From a virus: a stretch of 26,509 nt of DNA. The stretch spans positions 1 through 26,509 of IMG/VR virus record IMGVR_UViG_3300006350_000121; one strand, given 5' to 3'. The position numbers and the translations under genes were made by a program. Shown here in pieces: positions 1-6,065 of this stretch (positions are counted from its first letter, which is position 1; the number at the start of each line of letters is the position of its first letter). The notes beneath the pieces were generated by a model, which was given only the letters and a program-made list of their open reading frames with translations, was not told where the DNA came from and searched no databases.

Positions 1-195
1 AGAGACAATTCTGATGCTATAATGAGAATACAATTAAATCAAATACAAAACCAATTTACCAAACTATCAAGAGCTGGTCGTCATCATGATGCTTTAGCTT
101 TAGCAGCAGAGTATGAAGAGTGGATTTTAGATAATGATGAGTGGGGCTTTCTCTACTTAAATAATTTATCTGATGAATTAAACCAGTTGGATTAG
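1..195 (+). CDS. C-terminal part of a small unknown phage protein
   Basis: The frame is open from the first base to a TAG at 193-195, giving 64 residues. An in-frame ATG lies at 22, but the frame is also open upstream, so the real start is either there or outside the window. The visible part is hydrophilic and probably helical, with a cluster around DALALAAEYEEWILDNDEW and an acidic end. I do not recognise a family. It closes the transcription unit left of the window: a GTGTCACAC box and a -10-like site follow within 45 bases of its stop, the same layout seen after several later units. Confidence 0.6.
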   Translation, partial: RDNSDAIMRIQLNQIQNQFTKLSRAGRHHDALALAAEYEEWILDNDEWGFLYLNNLSDELNQLD

Positions 196-237
196 TGTCA
201 CACACACTCACACAACCATATAAATCTATAGTATATT
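195..237 (+). promoter_or_regulatory. Promoter with GTGTCACA box
   Basis: GTGTCACAC starts at 195, overlapping the stop codon of the preceding gene, and a TATATT -10 box followed by AGC lies at 232-237. The 37-base gap from the box to the -10 recurs at several other promoters here. No good -35 hexamer is seen. It would drive the structured RNA at 245-324 and perhaps the genes from 349. Confidence 0.5.
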
Positions 238-244
238 AGCTATA

Positions 245-324
245 GTTCAGAGGCAGTAAGACTTTCAAGGTGAGCTAATAAATGCTCTTTAAGTCGAACT
301 TAAGCAGTAAGTCCTCTGCTTTTT
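245..324 (+). ncRNA. Candidate structured small RNA or leader with terminator-like end
   Basis: A -10 box at 232-237 predicts transcription from about 244. The RNA can fold with a closing stem CAGAGG (248-253) against CCTCTG (313-318), an arm GACTT/AAGTC (260-264 with 291-295) containing GAGC/GCTC (272-275 with 284-287), and an arm ACTTA/TAAGT (298-302 with 308-312) abutting the closing stem. A CTTTTT run follows at 319-324. The decamers GCAGTAAGAC and GCAGTAAGTC form a near-direct repeat. It is tRNA-sized but has no T-loop, anticodon loop or CCA. It could be a stand-alone RNA or an attenuating leader for the gene at 349. Confidence 0.4.
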
Positions 325-348
325 ATCCAATTTCTTTATTTACTAATT

Positions 349-774
349 ATGGCAACTCGCTCTCGCATCGGCATTCAAATTGAAGGCGGTATCGTATCAG
401 CTTATCACCATTGGGATGGTTATCCTGAGTGGTTAGGCGTTACACTTAATCAAAATTTTAACGATGAAAAATCAGTTAAAGAATTGATAGATGGCGGAGA
501 TATGTCATGTTGCCATTCTGATAATGGATGGGATTCTGACGAAAAGTATGTTGAGCCTAGACCAGTATATTATTCTGAGCGTGGCGAAGATACGCCTCCA
601 AAATTATCTGAATCAATTACTGAATACTTAGATTTAGCAAATGATTGTTGTGCTGAATTTGCTTACTTATTTGTAGGTGGCGAATGGTTCTGTTATGATA
701 CAGATAGATATGGCAAAGGTTTTGCTAGATTAGTAGATATTCCTGCTGATTATCCAAAGGAGGTTGCTGCATGA
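349..774 (+). CDS. Conserved phage protein beginning MATRSRIGI, function unknown
   Basis: A 141-residue acidic soluble protein. Its start MATRSRIGIQIEGG followed by the HHWDGYPEWLG motif (residues 21-31) matches a small family I recall from many cyanophages and other large phages, always listed as hypothetical. It has no membrane segment or signal peptide. Aromatic and acidic residues are plentiful in the C-terminal half. The ATG at 349 follows the hairpin and T-run by about 25 bases and no clear ribosome binding site is seen. Its stop overlaps the next start as ATGA. It heads a cluster of four small genes ending at 1279. The gene call is firm, the function open. Confidence 0.88.
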   Translation: MATRSRIGIQIEGGIVSAYHHWDGYPEWLGVTLNQNFNDEKSVKELIDGGDMSCCHSDNGWDSDEKYVEPRPVYYSERGEDTPPKLSESITEYLDLANDCCAEFAYLFVGGEWFCYDTDRYGKGFARLVDIPADYPKEVAA

Positions 775-950
775 TCAAATATGATGAGTGGAAAGCACTT
801 AATGATGCTTTGATGTATCTATCCAATGAGGATCAGAAAACTATCGAAAGAATCAGAAATGTCAAAATAGAAAACATACTGCCAAAAATTGATTTTTATG
901 AAAATCAAACAGCAGATTATATAGATAGAGTCAATGAAAGTACACTATGA
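771..950 (+). CDS. Small unknown protein, 59 residues
   Basis: Starts at an ATG overlapping the preceding stop (ATGA) and has one of the few strong Shine-Dalgarno sites in the small-gene block, AAGGAGG at 757-763, inside the end of the upstream gene. This makes the start secure. The product is charged and probably helical (MIKYDEWKALNDAL at the start), with no membrane segment. Its 3' end overlaps the next gene by 17 bases. I do not recognise a family. Translational coupling with the gene at 349 is likely. Confidence 0.75.
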   Translation: MIKYDEWKALNDALMYLSNEDQKTIERIRNVKIENILPKIDFYENQTADYIDRVNESTL

Positions 951-1137
951 TGTAACACTTGAATCAAGTGAGATCGAAGCGATACATATTATGGCTCAGG
1001 TTATTCGAGATCTTGAAATCGAAAAGCAAGTTGAGGAACATACAAATGCCTCAGTATATGCTATAGAAGTCAAGATGGCTGAACTTATACATTCATATAA
1101 TAAATTCAATGAAACAACAATTAAAGATGCTCCGTAA
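934..1137 (+). CDS. Small unknown protein, 67 residues
   Basis: The ATG lies 17 bases inside the end of the upstream gene, typical of coupled translation. The product opens with a short strand-like stretch (MKVHYDVTLESSEIEA) and then a helical region rich in Glu, Lys and Ile; it is acidic overall. No catalytic or binding motif is visible and I cannot name a family. It overlaps the following small gene by 11 bases. It is supported by its place in the overlapping chain 349-1279, not by similarity. Confidence 0.7.
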   Translation: MKVHYDVTLESSEIEAIHIMAQVIRDLEIEKQVEEHTNASVYAIEVKMAELIHSYNKFNETTIKDAP

Positions 1138-1279
1138 GACTATTGAATTAGCTGAAAAGGACATAACTGCGAACTATACTGAAGAAGAGATTAGGTATAT
1201 GAAGAAGAAATATCGAGAGCTCAGAGAAGAGATAAGATATGCTCAAAGACTTCAAAACAATGGATTTATGGTAGATTAA
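1127..1279 (+). CDS. Small basic helical protein, 50 residues
   Basis: Starts 11 bases inside the preceding gene and ends at a TAA (1277-1279) shortly before a terminator. The product (MLRKTIELAEKDITANYTEEE at the start) is very rich in Lys, Arg and Glu. Residues around 20-45 could form one long amphipathic or coiled-coil helix. It has no recognised domain. A minus-strand frame across this region is a shadow. Overlap, spacing and terminator support this as the last gene of the first unit. Confidence 0.65.
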   Translation: MLRKTIELAEKDITANYTEEEIRYMKKKYRELREEIRYAQRLQNNGFMVD

Positions 1280-1293
1280 ATCCAATAAAATAA

Positions 1294-1336
1294 CTGTCAC
1301 AAGGCCCTTTACGAAGGGTCTTTTTTTGTGTATAAT
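1294..1336 (+). promoter_or_regulatory. Promoter of the helicase gene with CTGTCACA box
   Basis: A TATAAT at 1331-1336 is followed by AGCTGTAT. TTTACG at 1308-1313 gives a 17-base spacing as a weak -35. The CTGTCACA box starts 37 bases before the -10, as at other unit starts. Predicted transcription begins near 1343 and leaves a leader of about 18 bases without a Shine-Dalgarno site. Confidence 0.75.
1303..1327 (+). terminator. Rho-independent terminator
   Basis: GGCCCTT pairs with AAGGGTC across a TACG tetraloop, with one G-U pair, and is followed by seven T. It ends the 349-1279 unit. It also overlaps the promoter region of the next unit, whose -10 box starts at 1331, so termination and initiation sites are packed into about 35 bases. 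Confidence 0.85.
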
Positions 1337-1360
1337 AGCTGTATCAACTGAAATTCCTTT

Positions 1361-2638
1361 ATGACCATTACATTCTTGCCTCATCAACAAAAAGCACTTG
1401 ACGTTATGAAAAACGAAGATGTAGGTCAAATCATTGTGCCAACTGGTGGCGGTAAGACTATGATTATGATGGAAGATCTCTTAAGAGATATTGACTATAG
1501 TTATGGTCAACCAACTGTATCAATCGTTGTTGCTCCTCGCCTTTTGTTATCTCAACAGTTGTGTGATGACTTCACTGAGCACTGCCGTAATCGTAAGAAT
1601 TTCAATAAGAATCAGATACAAATCGTAAATGTTCATAGTGGTAAAGGCAGTAAATTCTTTACAACTACAAAACCAAGAGATATCAAGGATGTAGTTCGCT
1701 TCAATCTATTGAATGATCGCCATACTGTGCTATTCACAACATATCATTCTCTACATCGCATTGTAGATTGTAGGATGAGAGTTCATAATGTCTATTATGA
1801 TGAGTCACACAACTCTACCGCTAAATCATTCTATACAAGTGTAGAAGCGATGGCAAAGAGAACAAATCGTTGTTACTACTTCACTGCTACGCCAAAGCAC
1901 TCATATCGCCATGATCGTGGTATGAATAATGATGATGTATATGGTAAAATCATTTGTGATATCCCTGCTCCAGAGTTAGTTGAAAAAGGTTGTATCTTGC
2001 CTCCTACAGTTGTGCCTTATGATAAAGCACATGATATGGAGTTCAGTAAGGAGACCGCTCATGTACATCATGCTCTAACTGTTAAGGATGTAGTTGATAA
2101 TGTAGTCAAGGATACTACCGCTAAGATTATGGTAACTGTGCCATCATCAAGAGTTCTAAACAATATGATAGGACATACCACACTGCTCAAGACTCTCAAA
2201 GATCGTGGTTATGATGTATTGCATATTACATCAAAATTTGGTGCTTATGTCAATAAGACTAAGGTTAATCGTACTAAATTCTTTGAGACTCTCAAAGAGT
2301 GGAGTAATGATGTAGGTCGTAAATTTGTATTGTTTCATTATTCAATACTTGCTGAAGGTATCAACGTAGCAGGCCTGACTCACACAATATTCCTTAGAAA
2401 TTTGAATATCATTGAAATGGCACAATCAATTGGAAGAGTCATTCGCCTTGATAAGGATGATCGCCAAGATATTCAAAGTGGTAAGATTGCCGCTGGTGCT
2501 TTGCAGTTCTATCGTAAATCAACTGGTTATTGTGTCATACCGACCAGTAAGCACTATAATAAGAATATTCATGGTCGAATCGAAAGAATTGTACATGACA
2601 TATTTGTTGAGGGTAAATTCTCAACTGGTTTTTGTTAA
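1361..2638 (+). CDS. SF2 DEAD-like helicase, UvsW-related
   Basis: A 425-residue superfamily 2 helicase. Visible motifs: a Q-like FLPHQQKAL (5-13), Walker A PTGGGKT (27-33), Walker B DESH (147-150), motif III-type FTATP (about 174-178), and motif VI QSIGRVIR (355-362). In T4-like phages UvsW unwinds branched DNA and R-loops and helps switch replication from origin-dependent to recombination-dependent; that role is inferred from the family. The protein starts almost directly at the Q motif, so it lacks any substantial N-terminal DNA-binding domain, and it is shorter than T4 UvsW as I recall it. It has its own promoter and is followed closely by a small membrane protein. The family call is firm, UvsW orthology moderate. 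Confidence 0.9.
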   Translation: MTITFLPHQQKALDVMKNEDVGQIIVPTGGGKTMIMMEDLLRDIDYSYGQPTVSIVVAPRLLLSQQLCDDFTEHCRNRKNFNKNQIQIVNVHSGKGSKFFTTTKPRDIKDVVRFNLLNDRHTVLFTTYHSLHRIVDCRMRVHNVYYDESHNSTAKSFYTSVEAMAKRTNRCYYFTATPKHSYRHDRGMNNDDVYGKIICDIPAPELVEKGCILPPTVVPYDKAHDMEFSKETAHVHHALTVKDVVDNVVKDTTAKIMVTVPSSRVLNNMIGHTTLLKTLKDRGYDVLHITSKFGAYVNKTKVNRTKFFETLKEWSNDVGRKFVLFHYSILAEGINVAGLTHTIFLRNLNIIEMAQSIGRVIRLDKDDRQDIQSGKIAAGALQFYRKSTGYCVIPTSKHYNKNIHGRIERIVHDIFVEGKFSTGFC

Positions 2639-2646
2639 ATAGTACT

Positions 2647-2838
2647 ATGAATAAAAAAGGATACAAAACTGGTTATGCAATCGGAGCTGTAGCGGCAACG
2701 ATTGCTATTCTATTTGGGCAAGCATGGCTCACTCTTCTCATTTTTAGTTGGTTCAATTTAAAACTGACTATCTGGCAATGCTTGCTGATCATTGTATTGA
2801 TCAAATCGATCACAGCGGTAGTTGATAAGGACAGTTAA
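2647..2838 (+). CDS. Small membrane protein with two predicted transmembrane helices
   Basis: A 63-residue protein with two hydrophobic segments, roughly residues 8-31 and 38-58, separated by a short polar turn, and a Lys-rich N-terminus (MNKKGYKTGY). I chose the ATG at 2647 over an in-frame TTG at 2632, which would overlap the helicase stop; neither has a ribosome binding site. It begins 9 bases after the helicase stop, so the two probably share a transcript. Its role is unknown; small inner-membrane proteins of this kind are common in phage early regions. Confidence 0.7.
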   Translation: MNKKGYKTGYAIGAVAATIAILFGQAWLTLLIFSWFNLKLTIWQCLLIIVLIKSITAVVDKDS

Positions 2839-2842
2839 ATTA

Positions 2843-2875
2843 GTGGCACACAATATATTGAAATTGGTCTATAAT
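2843..2875 (+). promoter_or_regulatory. Promoter with GTGGCACAC box, short spacing
   Basis: TATAAT at 2870-2875 is followed by AGAGTATTATAG. GTGGCACAC starts at 2843, only 27 bases before the -10 where the others have 36-39. The 10-base difference is about one helical turn. No consensus -35 is present. Confidence 0.6.
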
Positions 2876-2891
2876 AGAGTATTATAGCCAT

Positions 2892-3455
2892 ATGGGAAAC
2901 AAATTCATCCCTTTTGAATTTGTTTCTCCCACCTATTCTTTATTTCATTTTAAACTTATGGTTGCTTCTTACATCACTGCTCAGCAAGAGATCGCTGAAA
3001 GAGTTAGTACATGGGCTGATCAACTTGCCGAGTCGCTCACAGAAAACTATAGAAGATACCATATCAGAATGTTAACTCAAAATTCAGTACGTTTCGCTAA
3101 AAAAGACAATGGAAGTGTACTTGGTTATCGCCCTGACTTATCTGACTATGCCAATCAGCAACTTGCTGAGATCGAAAATGGCACTGCGAAGTTAATGAAG
3201 TTTAAAGTGTATACTGGTAAGAAATACTACAAGATCGTTCAGCAAAATTTCGATACATTTCAAAACAGAAATGAGTATCGTGATGGCAGTGTGAATTGCT
3301 TTATCGATAAGAAAACTGGCGAAGTTTACAAGCCTGCATCATGGAAGGCGCCTGCCAAGCACGTTCGCTATGATATGAGAATTATTCAGCAACGTGAATA
3401 CTTACTCAATCCTGACAATATAGATTGGGCTGGTGGCTATCTCTACATGAGATAG
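2892..3455 (+). CDS. Conserved phage protein with GEVYKPASWKAPAKH motif, unknown function
   Basis: A 187-residue basic soluble protein. The stretch VNCFIDKKTGEVYKPASW (about residues 135-152) followed by KAPAKHVRYDMR resembles a motif I recall from hypothetical proteins of many tailed phages. The N-terminal half is helical and charged (IAERVSTWADQLAESLTENYR). The start is uncertain: the ATG at 2892 is only about 10 bases after the predicted transcription start, and an in-frame ATG at 2958 would give a protein beginning MVASYITAQQEIAERV, which looks more like a natural N-terminus. It is the only gene in its unit. Gene reality is strong, function unknown. Confidence 0.85.
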   Translation: MGNKFIPFEFVSPTYSLFHFKLMVASYITAQQEIAERVSTWADQLAESLTENYRRYHIRMLTQNSVRFAKKDNGSVLGYRPDLSDYANQQLAEIENGTAKLMKFKVYTGKKYYKIVQQNFDTFQNRNEYRDGSVNCFIDKKTGEVYKPASWKAPAKHVRYDMRIIQQREYLLNPDNIDWAGGYLYMR

Positions 3456-3468
3456 ACCACTTAAATAA

Positions 3469-3510
3469 GTGTCTACTTGACTTGCAAATTAGACACTTAT
3501 CCATTATAAT
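3469..3510 (+). promoter_or_regulatory. Promoter with inverted repeat over the -35
   Basis: TTGCAA (3482-3487), 17 bases, TATAAT (3505-3510), then AGCTGTATAC. A perfect 9-bp inverted repeat, TAAGTGTCT at 3466-3474 and AGACACTTA at 3491-3499, brackets the -35 hexamer. It looks like an operator or a transcript hairpin. The GTGTC box starts 36 bases before the -10. Confidence 0.7.
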
Positions 3511-3534
3511 AGCTGTATACAAAACAAATTTTTC

Positions 3535-3699
3535 ATGATCAAACTTGGCACTTCAGTTCAGCATAAACTACATGATGACCTAAACGGCGATGTAGTTCAA
3601 CTCAATAGAAGCAGTAATACTGCTACTGTTAAGTATTGGATTAACGACTATGAACCAATGCTTGTATCTTGCTACCTATCTGATTTGGAGGTTGCTTAA
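3535..3699 (+). CDS. Small unknown protein, 54 residues
   Basis: First gene of the third long unit, about 18 bases after the predicted transcription start and with no Shine-Dalgarno site in its A-rich leader. The product (MIKLGTSVQHKLHDDLNGDV at the start) looks beta-rich, with alternating hydrophobic residues in VVQLNRSSNTATVKYWI, compatible with a small barrel or DUF-type fold, but no family is recognised. Its TAA is followed directly by the next ATG, consistent with coupled translation. The GGAGGTTGC at its 3' end can serve as ribosome binding site for that next gene. Confidence 0.72.
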   Translation: MIKLGTSVQHKLHDDLNGDVVQLNRSSNTATVKYWINDYEPMLVSCYLSDLEVA

Positions 3700-3876
3700 A
3701 TGAAAACATTTGTAATCGAAGAAAAATTCGTTGGTTATGCCAATATAACCATTGAAGCAGAAAACGAAGAGCAAGCAATTGCTCTATACAATCGTGGACA
3801 TTATCCTGATAATTCATATGACATGGATGATATGTTCTATGACTATCAATTCAATTCAATTCAAGAGGCTTCCTAA
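3700..3876 (+). CDS. Small acidic unknown protein, 58 residues
   Basis: The ATG follows the preceding stop without a gap (TAAATG), with GGAGG about 10 bases upstream. The product has the pattern FVIEEKFVGYANITIEAENEE, then QAIALYNRG, a ferredoxin-like strand-strand-helix arrangement often seen in small phage proteins that begin with an MKTF or MTTY strand. The C-terminus is strongly acidic. The gene at 7014 has the same opening pattern (strand, IEAD or IEAENEE, then a DAI or QAI helix), so the two may be distant paralogues. Function unknown. Confidence 0.74.
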   Translation: MKTFVIEEKFVGYANITIEAENEEQAIALYNRGHYPDNSYDMDDMFYDYQFNSIQEAS

Positions 3877-4014
3877 ATGACAATTCCAACTTACGATTTT
3901 CCACACTCTCCAATTTTGATTATTGGATTCTTCGGCATTCTCACAGCGCTTGTAGTGCTATTTGTTGCCAATCGTTCTTACTTCTCAAGTCCATTGAATG
4001 AGGATAAAAGATGA
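3877..4014 (+). CDS. Single-pass small membrane protein, 45 residues
   Basis: Starts directly after the previous stop and ends in an ATGA overlap with the next gene. Residues about 13-31 (ILIIGFFGILTALVVLFVA) form one clear transmembrane helix, followed by a polar tail ending NEDKR. No signal peptide cleavage site is evident. The DNA contains a TTTTCCACA at 3897-3905, which encodes Asp-Phe-Pro-His here and is probably chance. The role is unknown; the position inside a tightly coupled gene chain supports its being translated. Confidence 0.7.
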   Translation: MTIPTYDFPHSPILIIGFFGILTALVVLFVANRSYFSSPLNEDKR

Positions 4015-4205
4015 AAAACGATCTCTCGAAGCTCTCAGAATTGATACAGCAGGATATTACATTTTATCTCGATGGCGAAGAACCGCTTGTAATCGAGAAT
4101 ATTTGTGATATCATAGTAAAAAGATTTGAGCAAGTCAATGCTCCATCAGCAAATATTGCTGAATTAAATCATTCTCTATCCAACTATTTTAACTCAAATG
4201 TCTAA
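4011..4205 (+). CDS. Small acidic helical protein, 64 residues
   Basis: Overlaps its upstream neighbour by four bases (ATGA) and its downstream neighbour by eight, so it belongs to the same coupled operon. The product is acidic and mostly helical (MKNDLSKLSELIQQDITFYL, then ICDIIVKRFEQVNAPSANI), without cysteines, membrane segments or known motifs. It directly precedes the GIY-YIG/ParB-like gene. A functional link is possible but only suggested by the overlap. Confidence 0.72.
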   Translation: MKNDLSKLSELIQQDITFYLDGEEPLVIENICDIIVKRFEQVNAPSANIAELNHSLSNYFNSNV

Positions 4206-5439
4206 AAACATTGTAGAAACAATTATTCCTGCTCCGCCAAATGACTACGAAGCATACTTGTATAAGTGGACGAACTTAGACAATGCTCGAATGTATGTTG
4301 GTTGGCACAAGGGCTCAGTTAATGATGACTATAGTCATTCAAGCTCAGATGATGAGTTTGCTGATGTATTTCAAGATTCAGAAAGCAAACTGAAATTTGA
4401 AGTGATGCAGTATGGAAGTGCGAAAGAAATTCAAAATTCAGAAGCAACTTATCTGAGAAGAGTCAATGCTGCCAAAAATCCACAATACTATAACAAGTGG
4501 AATGGATTTGTGGAGTACGAAGAGCCTGATCTTGAAAAATGTCAACAGTTAGTTCAGCAGATTCAAGATGGCATTTATCCAATTAATCAAGAATTAATCA
4601 AAGATCATATCGGCATGGAATATCTCCAAGTCAGAGAAAAACATGATGATGAACTTCAAAGAGAAATTCGTGATAAAATAAATGATGCTCTTGGCAATAC
4701 GGAAAAGTGTAATCCAGTTATCATCTTTGCGGAGAGAACTGCCAATGGTGCGGATTTAAGAGTAGATGGGAATCATACTGTATTTGGTTCTGCACAAGCG
4801 AAACACGCTCGCTATATTCCAGTTATCACAATTCCAGCAAATGTTGCTGCTGAATTTAATGAAACTGAAATTCGCACAATCGCTAATTTGCTGAATAAGA
4901 AACCTGACGTAACCAAAAAGCCCGTAAGCGATGAGGATGCTATCAAGTATGTCATTACAAATGCCGATAAGGGTATTCCATATAACTCTCAGGTTAACAT
5001 TACTGCTTTAGAAAGTTTTGGATTCGCCAAAAAGAAGATCACAACCATACTGAAGAAGGCGAAAAAAGAACTTGATGATCGGGAGGATAAACGCTCTGGT
5101 CAGTTATTCATTAACTATTCTGCCTATCCTGATAAGACTACACTTCTCAATCGTACCAAGAGATTTGCTGCAAAAGACAATACTTGCTCAGTATATATGT
5201 CAAGTCGTAAATTCTCAATCGAGAGAATACTGGAAGAACTGTATAGTGGCAAGCAAGATAACGTCAAACATTGTGTGGTCGTTATCCATCATCCTGATAA
5301 AGATGCTGCAAAGCACTGGAAGAAATCAGTACAGCCCACATGGTTAGACATTATCGATCATATGAATATGGAAGAATGGAGTATTACATTTGAAGAAATG
5401 GATACTCACAAGCCTGATCCTGATTTTAATGAAGACTAA
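4198..5439 (+). CDS. GIY-YIG-like nuclease domain joined to a ParB-like domain
   Basis: A 413-residue protein. The N-terminal part carries a GIY-YIG-like pattern: YLY at 20-22, YVG at 33-35, a candidate metal ligand E82 in NSEATYL and N99 in YYNKWNG. The middle has a ParB/Srx-like motif, VIIFAERTANGADLRVDGNH with DGNH at 190-193, then a helical region (about 230-305) that could be helix-turn-helix. The C-terminal 100 residues are unassigned. GIY-YIG domains cut one DNA strand per site; ParB-like folds bind CTP or ATP or act as nucleases. Homing, host DNA attack or a modification role are all possible. The GIY-YIG call is moderate because the first motif is degenerate (YLY for GIY). Confidence 0.72.
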   Translation: MSKNIVETIIPAPPNDYEAYLYKWTNLDNARMYVGWHKGSVNDDYSHSSSDDEFADVFQDSESKLKFEVMQYGSAKEIQNSEATYLRRVNAAKNPQYYNKWNGFVEYEEPDLEKCQQLVQQIQDGIYPINQELIKDHIGMEYLQVREKHDDELQREIRDKINDALGNTEKCNPVIIFAERTANGADLRVDGNHTVFGSAQAKHARYIPVITIPANVAAEFNETEIRTIANLLNKKPDVTKKPVSDEDAIKYVITNADKGIPYNSQVNITALESFGFAKKKITTILKKAKKELDDREDKRSGQLFINYSAYPDKTTLLNRTKRFAAKDNTCSVYMSSRKFSIERILEELYSGKQDNVKHCVVVIHHPDKDAAKHWKKSVQPTWLDIIDHMNMEEWSITFEEMDTHKPDPDFNED

Positions 5440-5659
5440 GTTAAAGTATGTAAAAAGGAAGGATGAAAAACTCTTTCCTTGCCGTACAATGCCATGGAGA
5501 GTGGAGAGTCGCATAGGTATGAACTTATGTTGGTTCTATAGAATAGACCAAGTTGAGGATTATGTCAAGAAATTCAATTTAAAGCCCAAAGACTATCGGA
5601 TTATGTTAAATGCGAATGTTAAATTAGAGAATTTGCCCAATCAACTGTATATTTTCTAA
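5429..5659 (+). CDS. Small basic unknown protein, 76 residues
   Basis: I place the start at the ATG at 5429, which overlaps the end of the GIY-YIG/ParB-like gene by 11 bases; an in-frame ATG at 5390 would add 13 residues and overlap far more. The product is Lys/Arg-rich with several aromatic residues (CWFYRIDQVEDYVKKFNLKP) and ends NQLYIF. The TMPWRVESRIG segment is reminiscent of small cyanophage proteins but I cannot name a family. It is the last gene of the unit begun at 3535. The repeat-rich spacer follows immediately. Confidence 0.66.
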   Translation: MKTKLKYVKRKDEKLFPCRTMPWRVESRIGMNLCWFYRIDQVEDYVKKFNLKPKDYRIMLNANVKLENLPNQLYIF

Positions 5660-5942
5660 ATGGCTGAAAAAATATGGCTGTGTATTCTATATGGATTCTA
5701 TAAAGAGTGAATATGGATGTATATCTGATTATTAACTGATAATGGCTGGGGTTGTTGTTGTCTTTACCTGACCCCTATCGAAAGATTGGCAATGCTATGT
5801 ATAAGCTCAGAGAGCTTCAGAGGACCTCAGAGGCCTCAAATTATTAACATATTAGAATTATTAACATATATGCCATGGCATTCTATCAGAAATACTGTTA
5901 AAAGTCAAGGGCGCTCAGATTATTAACATATATGGCTGAGGT

Positions 5943-5965
5943 TTTTCCACAGGGGTTGTGGAAAA
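5943..5965 (+). promoter_or_regulatory. Inverted pair of cyanobacterial-type DnaA boxes
   Basis: TTTTCCACA (5943-5951), GGGGT, then TGTGGAAAA (5957-5965) is a perfect 9-bp inverted repeat. TTTTCCACA is, as I recall, the DnaA-box consensus reported for cyanobacteria. It lies between ATTATTAAC copies at 5919 and 5981. A transcript hairpin is the alternative, but no T-run follows on either strand. Confidence 0.5.
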
Positions 5966-6008
5966 CTCGGAAAACTTCAAATTATTAACATATATGCTAT
6001 GAGTATTG

Positions 6009-6037
6009 TTGACAGTCTCCGAGCTTTGTGTTATAAT
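6009..6037 (+). promoter_or_regulatory. Consensus sigma-70 promoter
   Basis: TTGACA (6009-6014), 17 bases, TATAAT (6032-6037), with an extended TGT directly before the -10. It is the closest to consensus in the window and lacks the GTGKCACA box. The ATTATTAAC copies at 5981 and 6055 bracket it. It drives the genes at 6066 and 6288; the first ATG is about 22 bases after the predicted start. Confidence 0.85.
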
Positions 6038-6065
6038 ATATAATGTAATCGCAAATTATTAACTA

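Larger units (their letters stand above)
5660..6065 (+). other. Repeat-rich non-coding region, candidate origin or regulatory array
   Basis: No gene longer than about 45 codons is seen. The stretch holds six of eight ATTATTAAC repeats, an inverted pair of TTTTCCACA, nested short palindromes around 5803-5836 (AGCT, GAGGACCTC, GAGGCCTC), a consensus promoter at 6009-6037, and several micro-ORFs of 8-18 codons, many beginning ATGGCTG. It is the longest gene-poor stretch in the window. AT-rich direct repeats beside DnaA-box-like sites resemble a bacterial-type origin, but a repressor or leader-peptide region fits too. Confidence 0.55.

Noticed and set aside
248-318. tRNA gene
   Set aside because: The segment is tRNA-sized with a closing stem and an arm abutting it, but the loop is AGCAG rather than a TTC-type T-loop, and there is no anticodon arm of the right size or CCA end.
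2632-2646. TTG start for the small membrane protein
   Set aside because: It would overlap the helicase stop and add five residues. The ATG at 2647 is the simpler start.
3897-3905. Another DnaA box, TTTTCCACA
   Set aside because: It lies within a coding sequence, alone, and encodes ordinary residues of a small membrane protein. No repeats or partner box are near.
5660-5710. 16-residue ORF (MAEKIWLCILYGFYKE) as a gene
   Set aside because: Too short, with no ribosome binding site or coupling beyond adjacency. It is noted only as one of several ATGGCTG micro-ORFs.
5943-5965. Rho-independent terminator
   Set aside because: The inverted repeat could form a hairpin, but no T-run follows on either strand.
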